Source: Anaeramoeba flamelloides
Taxonomy: Eukaryota > Metamonada > Anaeramoebidae
Assembly: GCA_027625915.1 (NCBI GenBank)
Contig: JANTQA010000040.1
Span: 1,860,001-1,924,000 of the forward strand
Length of the DNA: 64,000 nucleotides
Direction: 5' to 3'
The translations under genes and the position numbers were made by a program. Shown piece after piece: positions 49,009 through 61,000 of the stretch (its first letter is position 1; each line of letters opens with the position of its first letter). The notes below the pieces were generated by a model. The model was given only the letters and a program-made list of their open reading frames with translations, did no database searches and was not told the DNA's origin.

Positions 49009-51189
49009 ATTCTCTACTCTCTTAATTTCCTGAATATAAAGTGAAGAAAAAAAACAAATTTTGAGGTAACGTGAAAAAAAATATTTTTAATTTTAGAATA
49101 TTTACTGTATATTAAGATTAATAGAACATATTCTTTCATATATTTATGATTGGATTTGAAAAACTCTAATTTCTTAGATAAGATTATTTTGTTTTTTTTT
49201 TTAAATCAAAATCTTAATTAAAATCCACAGGCCATTTAAGAAATTCAGATTATAAATAATAAACATAAGAGAAAACTTGCAAAAGATATATTATTAAACA
49301 AGTACAATTTTTTAGAAAAATAAAATCTTTTTAATTCAAAAAATTAAATTTTCTATTATTTTTTTATATTAATAACTTTAGAAATTTATTTTTTAAAAAA
49401 ATGTAACTTTTGAAAAAAATTGTTTAAATGTTTGTATATTTATTAAAAAAGTAATTATTAGTAAAAAAACTGAAAAAAGGTGTATTTTTTTTCAAAAAAA
49501 CCATAGAAAAATTTGATTTATAAGAAGATATCTTACTAAAATTGGTATTGTGAAAAATATTTAAAAACAGAAAAAAACAATAAAAAATAAAGAATGAAAA
49601 TCAATAATATTTTCAAAAAAAATAAAATAAAAAAATATTGATTTTCATAATTAGTTTCTTACTTTATGAGTTTTACGAAATAATTTAAAGTATCTCTGAG
49701 GTTTATTTTTTTATTAATATTTTTTTTTAAATTTCTATTTATTTTAAAAATTAGGATCACTGATAATTATTCTTTAAACATTCTATTTTTTTTGTTTTAA
49801 AAATCTTATAAATATTGCTTCAAAATTTTATGTCTCTATATTACGATAATGACAATTGAAATATGAAAATACATAGGAGAGTTTTTCGAAATTTTATTTC
49901 ATTATTAATAACCTTTTAAACTTTTACCCGAATATTCAATTCAAGAATATAATTTTTTATTAATTATTAATATGATAATATAAAGGAATCTTTCTTTTTA
50001 TTTCTTACATAATTTTTAACCATTTTTACCATTTTTATTTCTAGTTCTTCTTTTATTGCGATATATTCTTTTTAATTACTTCCCTTTTTTAAATATAAAA
50101 ATAAAAAAATTAACAGTCAAGTTTCATCTTATAAGTTACCTTTTTTTTTTTTATTTTTTTGTTAATTTAATAAAGGTTTTTTTTTTTAATATATTTACTA
50201 GGGTATCACGAAGGTAGAAATATACAAATAGGTGAAGTTATACCTTATTTATTTTGTTAACAAAAATTTTATGAAAAAAATATTTTAATAATGAAATGTA
50301 TTTCTAAAACTTCAATATATATATAACTTATTTAATATGTATTAAAATCTTAATAAATACCTTATAACAATACTCTCTAATTTATATAAAGATTTTTCCT
50401 TTTTGAAAAAAAAAGAAAAAAAAAAAAAAAAACATGAAAAATATTTTTCTACAAGATAGTTATAATCAAGAAGAAGAAGTTTACTGTTATTTTCAAAATA
50501 TATTCATTTACTATAAAGTATATAAATTTTACTAATTTTTCATTTACTTAAATGAAATATTTTGAAGAAACAACAAAATAAAAATAATAGTGTAATAAAT
50601 GTTTTTTTAACTTCTGTGTATTTTTTTTTATTTTTTCAATTCTCCAATATATTGAACAAAAGTATTTTTATCAAAAGTTCCTATATATATATATATATAT
50701 ATATAATTATTTGGATTTAATGTGGTAAAAATTTATATCATTCATTATTTTAATTATTCTATCTTGTAAACAGAAAAAAAATTTTAGTGTTTCCAAAATT
50801 TTTAAAATAAAAAAATTATCGAGATATTCGTTTTATTTTGTTCTCGATCCTACAAATTATGATTTTTTCATTTATTATTACAAATAATTTATAATATAAT
50901 TACAAAGATTTATATTAAGTAACAATCTATTTTTTTCAAGAATAAATTAATTGAAAAATCTGATTTTGGTAATCTAGGAAGATCAATTGATAACATACAA
51001 TAATTATCGTTAGTTATTATTTATATTCTCAAAGTTTTTCGAGTGTTTACATAAAAATATATTGAAATTTTCATTTCATTTTTTATTATACTTTATTAAA
51101 AGAGAATCACAAATTACAAATTACAATCGAAGAAGACTAATTTTGAAAAGTAAAAAGAAAAATAATAAACAATAGTCATATATTAAATA
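49009..51189. other. 2.2 kb gene-free region
   Basis: A/T-rich with an (AT)n run at about 50682-50705. No gene or longer repeat recognised. Confidence 0.45.
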
Positions 51190-51427
51190 CTACGTTCTCA
51201 GCCTTAAGTGTGTTGAGTTATTGTGATATTTCACTTCTCGAAAAGAATTTCCCTTCTGAAAAAATTGGAAAAAAAAAAAAAAAAAAAAACATCTTAGTAT
51301 CATCTTTCACAAACACCTTTTCTCTTTCTTTTCCAATGAAAAGGAAAATTGTAAATAACAAAAAAAAAATAATTGTGAAAAAATAACTTTTGGGGATTTT
51401 CAAGTGCAAGTTCAAATTTGATAACAT
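51190..51427 (-). CDS. Possible 58-residue single-pass membrane protein
   Basis: An ATG frame complement(51317..51427) encodes a short N-terminus, a hydrophobic span (about residues 14-31, YFFTIIFFLLFTIFLFIG) and KEREK, ending exactly at a GTGTTT donor. A 61-bp T-rich intron ending TTTTTTCAG leads to complement(51190..51255), NSFREVKYHNNSTHLRLR then stop, in matching phase. The splice is plausible but short for this genome. Without splicing, the frame runs on into a Phe string. No family recognised. It is divergent from the lectin gene, 640 bp away. Confidence 0.3.
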
Positions 51428-52067
51428 TTTAAACTTGTAAAAGCAAATCTAAAAACTATTTAGAACAACCAGAGGAATTACTGTGAGTTCAGAAAGTTTA
51501 AATGGAAATTCTAAAATATTAAAATCAAATTTTGGCATGATCTTACAATATAAAAATTGTTAAAATTTCCCATTTTTTCTCAAAGAAATTCACAGTTTGT
51601 AAATATTAACAAGATTACGAAGACCTTTCAAGGTCACTTTTTATACATTATTTCAGTTTTTTACCTGAAAAAGTAGTCATTAGATTACTATTCCACATTT
51701 TGAAATTCCATATAGCCTTGTTGATTTCAAAAACAATAAATGTCTGGTTTTAAAATGATTTCACAGTCCTAAAATATTAAAGATTTTAAGTTTGTGAAAT
51801 TTATATTTTTTTTAACAATAAAATTTGCTCCCTTATAAAAAATAATCGATAATATTCAAAAATATATTTTGAAAAAGGACTTAAAATTCAATTTTATCAT
51901 AATTTTGAAAGTTATAGCCGATCAAAAGTTTATTTCCGATTAACACAAACAAATTTTATTAAATTGTATACTTTTCAAATTTCTGGAGAAGTTCAGTTTT
52001 TAGAAATTCTTGTGTAAAATTTCAAAAATCTATTTTTCATTTTTTTAATTTTTTCGATCTTGAACAG
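51428..52067. other. Intergenic region between divergent genes
   Basis: Probable promoter region of the lectin gene; no motif that I can name. Somewhat less A/T-rich than the large gaps. Confidence 0.35.
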
Positions 52068-55000
52068 ATGAAATTAATTCTTTGTTTTCTGGTATTAATT
52101 CTTTTAATTGGATCCAGCAAAAGTTCTTCTCCACACGATCTAATACCACCTCACAATTCTGTGGGTGTAATTCAAAAAATACATCACAATTGGATCTACA
52201 ACAATAGCTGATAAATGGTTAACATTAACACCCAAAAATCAAAATTCAAAAGGATCTCTTTGGGGGAAAAAGGTAAATTGGTTGTTTTTCTGGTGGGTTT
52301 GAGTAAAGATGTTTTAACAAGAAAAAAAAAAAAAATTTTTTTTTTTTTTTACTTTCTTTGTTTAATTTTTTATTCTTTTTTTGTTTTGAAAAATTTAATA
52401 GCCAAACCAATATCGTAATTGGGAAGCAACTTTCCAATTCATGATAAACGGAATTTCAAAAGAAGGAGGAGATGGTATGGGCTTTTGGTATACACATTCC
52501 CCTTTACAATTAGGTGATCTTTTTGGATCTAATCAAAAGTTTACAGGGCTGGGTGTTTTTTTACATACAAACCCGTTGGATGGAGAAGGAGTAAAAACCT
52601 TTCTTTATTTATTCTTGTTTAATATTCTATGTTTTATTTTTTTTTAGTCTCTTTTTTTACAGTTTAAGACACCTTTTGATAACAAAAACAAATAACAAAA
52701 AAAAAAAAATTCAATCACTTTGACATTTTTAATCAAAGAAACATCAGCACAAATAAATTCAAATTGTTTGTTAAACACTACCAAATTAATTCGATCGCTA
52801 TTTTTTTTTCCACCCAACTTCTTAAATCCATTGAGATTAATTCAAAACAATTTGAAAAAATCCAGTAATGATCTGATACCTTAGTTTTTGATTGAATAAT
52901 TCAAATCGTTTAAATTTCAATAAATTTTTGTTCAATTTCCATTTTAATAAATCTTCGAACTGTTTCTTATCAAACATTCCCTGACAAAGAATATTTCGAA
53001 GAACAACTAATTTTATAGAGTTTACTTAACACTTGACTTCATAAAATACTTTATTCAAAGCTTGAACATAATAATTTCAAAAAGGAAAATCAAGTAAAAA
53101 TTTCCAAACATAAATTGCATTTTATCAGTAATTCAAATCGTTTGAAAAACCAAAATTTTTTTTCCCTCTGTTAAATTTAGTCCCGAATGCCAATTTAAAA
53201 AAAGTGTGACAAAAAAATTCTAAAAGGTATCTATAAAATAGATTTACAAACTCCAATTTTTAACTATTTTCAGGATTTTATAAAAAACTTTTTTATTCAG
53301 TATTTTTGAAAACAACTTTAATAACACATGAAACAATACTGTTAATTGTAAAATAAAAAGATCAAAATTTTCATTCGGCTTTCCAAAAAAAAACACCTCA
53401 TAACCCAAGAATTAAAATAAATCATCAAAGCCCCCAATTCTAAAAGAATGGAAATTAATAATTCAAGCCAATTTTTTGAATTAAAAAAATTGAAATGTTT
53501 ACATGATTTTACAAATCTTTTTTTGGAAAGCTGAATGAAAATTTTGTTCCATTTATTTTGAAACAAATAGTAAGTACAAATACCCCTTTTTACTTAAAAA
53601 ACAACATTAAATTGATTCAAAGATCTTTAAAAATTTTTCCATCAGATTCAAACAAAGAACTTTAATTCTCATTAGAAAACGAAAAAAAACAAAAATTGCT
53701 TTCTTTTGTTTTTTCTTTAATTCACAAACGTTGAAATAATTTTGATAGGATAACATATTGGATTTCAACCCTCAGAGAACATAAAATTGGTATAGAACGT
53801 AATGAAATCATTCAATTTATAAATAATTAAAAACATCATTTATTTTTTTTTTTTTATTTCGAAGGTAGCAAATTAATTTTCTTCAAAGCTGTTAGATTTT
53901 TTTTTAATTTTTGAAACAAACCGAAAATTTTAAATTTTAACAATTTATCTTGAATCAACATTCTTTAAAGTTAATAAATGTGTTGTTAGTCATAAAAAGT
54001 AATACTCACAGTCCATAAAATTAGGCTAGTCCTTAAAATAGTTTTAAAAAAGTGTAACTAGAAAAGCTTTTAATAAAATCCTGAAAATAAATCAATTGAA
54101 GATTGTAATCTATTTTATAGATACCTTTGAAAACATTTTTATCACGCTTTTTTATATTGACTTTAAAAGGAATTAGCTTTTTTCAAATACTGACAAATTA
54201 AAAAATAATTTCATGTTTATTTTATTTCTTATTTATCAAATGTAATTGTGACAAAAACTATTACAATTACTTTATTTTCAATTTCAAAGTCTGAGGAGAT
54301 CTGTAAGTTTATCATATAGATTATCATTAAGCCAAGTAATATAAAAATGCTAATTTAATTTTCAAAAATTAGTAATACAAAATAAAATCAAAGAAAACAA
54401 AATATAACGCCTAAAACGAAATGAATTAAATGCCAGATCACAAATTGAGAAGGTGATTTATAAAAAGTCATTAAAAGTAAATCTAAAACAGCTATTAAAT
54501 TTCAATTGGCCTATTTTGAGAACTTAAACTCCAATTCACAAATTTCTATAGGCCACATTCCAAAAATTTTTGAAAAAAAAAAATATAAACTTTGTTTCTG
54601 TCAAAGTGCCCAGTATTTTTTTCAAATATCAATTATTTTTTAAAAATTAACCTTTGAAGAACAAATAAGAAATAAGTAGAATAATACACTTCAAAGAATT
54701 GTTGATACTCTTATGAAGTAAATCTAATCAATCAATAGATTTTCTTAAAAATTGAAAAACACCAAATTCTTAGTAAATCATTGTGAAAAATAACAACAAG
54801 GTTCAGTTTGATCTCCTATTGAAGATCCAAATAAAATTACAATATAAACCAATAGGATTTTTCTACAATCATTTTTACTGTTTCAATAACATTAGAAAAA
54901 CTAGTTTTTACCAAGTTACTTTAGATATTTAAATAGAAAAAACAATTTACAAAAGAATTAGGTTTCAATTTGGAAATTTCCAAAATAAATTTTTTCTTCT

Positions 55001-58000
55001 AATATCGATTCAAACCCTTTAAACACATGTAATTCACTTACCACAACTGAGCACTTTGACTGGAAAATGGTTTATTTACTAAATTATATTTTGGGAAATA
55101 CTAAATTAGAATTAATAACCAATTGAAATGTCAAGAATTACTTATCATTTACACATAGCAACAAAACAAAAAATAATTATAAATCAAAATAAATAAATGC
55201 TGTGTCAAAAATGATGAAATGAGTTTACAAAAAAAAAATGTGTTTTGATAAATTTGTTGAAATTTCACAAACAATTATTGATCGATCAAATTGTTTAGAT
55301 ACCATCAACTAATTTCATTTGAGTTGTTCGATTTTAAAAAAAAATCAACTTTTAACCTTCTATCAATTAAATGAAAAAATTTTTTCTATCTAAAGGTAAA
55401 CTATTAATGTAATTTAAAAAAACGAAATAAAAAGAAAAAAAAATAAAAAATTATAAAAATTATAAAAATTTTGTCAAAATCAAAATTATTTCCAAAATTG
55501 AAAGAAAGTGTGATATTATTATTCTTTTAATTCTTTTAACTCTGTTTCAAAAATTTTAGAATTTTAGTTTATATTGAAAAAAATTTTTTTGTAACACTTT
55601 TTTCAAATTTACTGTATTCACAAAAATAAATAATTATCAATTACAATTTTTTTTTACATAACAAATCTTATTCAAATAAATTCAATTACTTAAAATATAT
55701 AATTGCTTGATATAATTATTTTCAACTTTTTAGGAACGTATCCAAGTAATGATTGGAGATGGGAGGAAGGTTTATGACAAAACACTTGACGGAGCAAATG
55801 TGATATCTCATGAATGTGAAACAAAACTTAGAAATAAAGGCTTATTGAAACTACACATTAAATTGAATCAAAACGAACTTGAGGTAACTAATTCCTTTTA
55901 TTTCTTAGAATTTTTTTTTTCATTTACAAACACTTTGAAATCGAATTAAATTTGTCAACATTTTTTCTTTTCTGGGATTCAATGAAAACAATTTCTGAAA
56001 ATTTTTGAAAATAAAAGTTTAGGAATAGCATCTCTTCTTATCTTATAATTTTTTTAATTGGGTTCGTTTGTGATAATTCAAACATTTTAACTACGAACGA
56101 AGCTTTATTATTATTTTCAAATCACATTTCTCCTATTTTTTAATTGTATTTTTATTTTCCATATTAAATTAAGTCTGATCAAATATCAGATTTTTATACT
56201 TCCGAGAGGTAATGAATATCGTAATGATTTACGATGAGTTGATTGGAAGTTTGGAGCTAATTTTTGTCAGCAGTTGGATATTTTCAGAAATTTGTAGATT
56301 TTTTCAGGGTGAATGGTTTGGTTTATGGAACATAGTGCACATTTTCGATTTTCGCCAATGCCTTTTATTTTTTTATCGAAAATTAATGGAAAATTATAAA
56401 TAAAATAAATTTTCTTTGCAAACATCAGTTATTTTAGATCAGGATTTGAAAATAAGACATAATAAATGAAGTGTCTAGCTTCACTCAAAAAATGCTTTTA
56501 TTTTTAGAGGCTTTATCGTGAAAAAAAAAAAATTGTCTACAAATGCTGAGAATCTACAAATGCCTACATTTTTTTTTGATAAAGCCTACAATTAAAAAAT
56601 TTGAGAAATTTTAAGAAAAATATCTAATGTTCATTGAAATCTAGTTCGATAGTATGCTTGAGGTATTAAGGTTCCAATAATACACACGATACTCTAATTA
56701 AAATCACTCAAACTTTTTAATTGTAGGCTTGTGTATTAGAAATGATACCAAAATTTTCATCAATCGAGAAGATATATGCTAAGATATTCAGTTGATTTAC
56801 AACTAACCTTGAATTAAAACAAATGAAATTGATTAAAACGATAAAACAATTAAAAAAAAATTAGAAAAACATATTAAAAAAGAGCTTTATAATCACATTT
56901 ATTTTTATTATTAAAAGTAAAGCTTTTTTTATTTCTTTCAAAACCTAAAAGATCCTTTTTATTGGATTTTTTGAGAAATAAAAAACCAAATCTAGTTTAA
57001 CACTTTGATTATGCTCATTACTCTTCGGAATAAAACCATTATGTTGTGATTCTACCAATCCATCGATAGAGTTTCAAATCAAGATCACTACAAGACTGAA
57101 ATCACCATTGAATTTGAACATTGATATTGTTCATTTGTTAATAACTTTTTGATCATTTTCTCCTTATCTTTCATTGCAAAAGTTCTTTCATGTGGTTTGG
57201 CTATTCAAACTTTTTTTTCTACCAATTATTTCTCATTTTCTCCACCATTTAACAAAAGACAACAAAAAATATTAATTAAAAAAAATGATTTATAAAAGAT
57301 CATGAGAGAGTATTCAACCGAACAAATTTAAAACCATTCTATTTAAAATTAGTACTATCAATTATGATGAATTGGAATTCATTTAAATTTTTTTCTCTGA
57401 ATATTTCCATTTTTCCAGATAAATTTTTTTTTTTTTTGATCACTAATCCATGAAAAATTTCTAATCATCAAACCTAAAACAAAAGCTGCAATGTTTCTTT
57501 TCAATGATCACCAAATAATACCCAAAAAAGAAATACTAAAAAAAAAGTAAAGAAGCATATATCCAATATTATTAATAGTAACAATAATAGAAAAAACACT
57601 ATGTCAAATTTTGTAAATGTAGGCCAAAACCATTAAAAATGTTTTATTATATTAGAATCTTGAAAAAAAGTTTGATATTAGAACTTGAATTTAATCAAAC
57701 ATTTAACTAAATACAAAAGAATTTTGTTTTGTTGAAACTTTGCTTTTTTCTTTTAGAATTTTTTGAAAATTTTTTTTAACAATTTTAAGTTTTTCAAAAC
57801 AATGAATATATTTTTCAATAAATTGATTCAAATTAAGAATGAAACCCACAATTCAATGCTTATTAAAAATTAAATAAAATCCAAATCAAAATGGATGAAG
57901 AATACATGATTTTAATTTGTTGTCAATTTTACAGATTTTTTTTTTTTTTATATAATTTTCTGAAAATTTTATTAAACTTCATTTCAATCAAAGTAATACA

Positions 58001-61000
58001 GAAACTATTCATCAAGGCAAAAATAATAAATTCAAGTTATTTTTACTCTAAATTTTTTGAGGTAATTATTTTGAGGTAAATTTTTTGAGATTTTTTTTTC
58101 TCAACTTAAGTTTCGATAGGAGAAAATTTTTTTGATCAGAAAAGGGTAATTGGAAAAAAGTTTGATTAGGTACACCCAAAATACCAAAAATCGTATATTC
58201 TTACTTGATACCAACCAAATTTAATTTCTTGTTGCTGGATCATTCGGAAATTAGTTTTTGAGATCTTGGTTTGTTTCAAAAAATGTTTTTTTGTTTTATT
58301 ATCATTTTTTCGAAAAGAAAAAAACAAGTAAAAAAAGTTTGTTGAAAATTTTAATATTTTGAAAAGTGATTAAAAACATCTTGCTGAGTTTAAAAGCTTT
58401 TAAACTAAGAAATTAATTAAAAAAAAAATTCAAAAATATAAATGATAAATAGAATAATCTGAAATAGATCCAATATTTATTAGGAATTATTTTTTTTAAT
58501 AATTAATCTTGATTTTCCAAAATTTTTGCAATTAAAAATATTACTGTATTTGAACCAATTCAAAAAAATTAATTTTTCAAATTAATATTCTTTATTTTTT
58601 TCATTTTAGATCATTCTTTTTATCATTTATATTTTTGAATTATTTTTTTTAATAGTAAAGTTTAAAATCTTTTAAACTCTGTAAGATGTTTGTCATCACT
58701 TTTCAAAGTTATTTTCAAAATTCTTTAAATGCTTTCATAAAAATTAATATTTTTTTGATATGATAATTAGTAATATCAATAAAATTAACAATATGAATTA
58801 ATTTTAGAGATTATTTTTGAATTTAAAACTGACTCAGGTTTGTTTTCAAATCTTAAAATAATTTTTTGATTTTTGATTTTATTTTACTATTAAAACAAAT
58901 CCAAAATTAAAAGAATTTTTAGATAGCTTAGAACTTGAACAATAACCTAATCAAAATCTAATTGAGAAACAAATTCTTATTACTTTTTATCACAAAAAAA
59001 CATTCCAATGATTTTATGAGGAATTTCCAAAATTTGGACAATAATCCAAATATCTGTAAATTAAGTTTAACAGCTATTTTAAAAAATTGAGTATGAAAAA
59101 ATTTTGTAAAGTTTCACTCAAACCAATTAAAAAAGTGAATTAAACAGTTTGGACAACACTTTTTAATTTTTAATATTCTTCATTTTTACAAACAACTATA
59201 ATTATCATCATTTATAAAACTAAAATAAACTTCAATCCAAAATTTTTGACTCAAAAAGCCAATAATATTTTGAGAAAAAAATTTTTATTGATTCATAAAT
59301 ATCAAAAAAAAACAAGAAAATTCTAATTTATTTCTCAAAAATATTAACTAAACCCTAAGCTTAATCTTTTATTGAAAAAATTAAAATTAAAAAAAATATG
59401 AATTTTTAAAAAAAATTCTTTGCCAAATTTTGGAATTAACAATATAAAATTCTTTTTTTTTTTAAAAAATATAAAAAAAATCCATTTTTTGACTGTATGG
59501 TTGGTTAAATAACTCAACTGATTCTATGAACATTGAAAGTTCCAAAAATTCGATAATTTTCCAAGTAATTCCTTTTTATTAAAATTTGAATACATACTTT
59601 TTTATTTTATTAAAAATTGAATAAATACCTTTCAATTTTTGGTAAAAATTATTTTAATTTTGAGTTATAAATTTTGATCTTGAATTATTGCTGATTTTTT
59701 TTTTTTATTTCAGTGTATAAAATTTATCAAAAAAAATCAAATTTTCTTTAAAAATTTTTTATTAAATCTTTTGGTAATATTTTTTATTAAATCCAATTCA
59801 GCATTTTTTATTTCATTATTTTTTTTATTTACAAAATATCTTTTTTAACTAATGTAATTTAATTTTAAATTCATTTGAAAAAAAAAAAAAAATAAATTAA
59901 TAACAAATAATTTAATAGGTTTTGTATGATACTACTAAAAGTGGTAATTGGGAGTCTTGTATTAAAATACCAAATGTAAATCTACCAACTGGTTATTATT
60001 TTGGGTTTTCAGGTTTGTTTTAAATATTTTCTCATTTAATTTAATTTAAATTTTTTTTTTTTCTTTCTTACTTTTTTTTTTTTTTTACAAATTTTTAACA
60101 ATAAATTTCAAAATCAAGTCATAATATTGATTTTTAATCCAGAAAATTAAACTTTTCAAAAATAATAAACTCAAAAATTAGAGAAACCAAAATTTAAAAT
60201 ATTTAACCAATAGATTATTTTGTAATATTATTTTAACAGGTTGAATGCAGATTGAAAAACAACTAATTTCCGAGAAATGGAACAAAAAAATAAATTTTAA
60301 ACTTCTTATTTTGGAATTACTTATCGAGTAAGTCTTGAAAAAAAAAAAATCCAAAAAAATAATTACTTTGCTCAAACTCAAAATGTTAATTTATACATTT
60401 TGAATTTAATTTTTATATTACTTTCTATTTTTTAAATTTGGAAAATGGATTAGAAAAAAAAAATAAGAATTTTTTTTATTTATTTTGAAGGGAGGAAATT
60501 AATTTCCTCTCACAGACCAAATTAAAAAATAATAATTTTAATTGTGATCATTATCAAAATATTAATAATTCATTGATCAATAATATTTCAAATAGATTTT
60601 ATCGGAAATTTGAACCAGAGGATAATAATATGATTAACCTTCAATTACAACATACTTTTAATTTTTGATAAATTTATGGTGACGCAAATTTTACAAATAA
60701 ATCAATATTATTAATTATGAATACGTATTAAATTTTTATACCCCACATTATTTTATCTTAAATCCATGATCACATTAAACGATCTTCTTTTATTTTATAG
60801 AACCCAGAAATGATAAAAAATTTAATTGCAAAAGATTGAAAAATATGATAATTATTATTCAAAATTTCTTCAATTCAAATTCAAAAAAATCTTAAAATAA
60901 TCTTGAAGGAATGTAAAATTTGTATTTTGACAACCTTTTCAATTAATATCTTTAATAGTGATAAAACACATTCAAAATTTTTACTATAACCATTGTGGAA

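Noticed and set aside
52163-52216. A 43-nt intron in lectin exon 1 as the explanation for the frame change
   Set aside because: It would be shorter than any other intron here and would remove TIGSTTI, which aligns with conserved L-type lectin sequence; a one-base surplus at the A6 run fits better.
56212-56403. Open frame in lectin intron 3 with Trp-rich residues
   Set aside because: No splice phase links it to the lectin, no family marks, and the lectin is complete without it.
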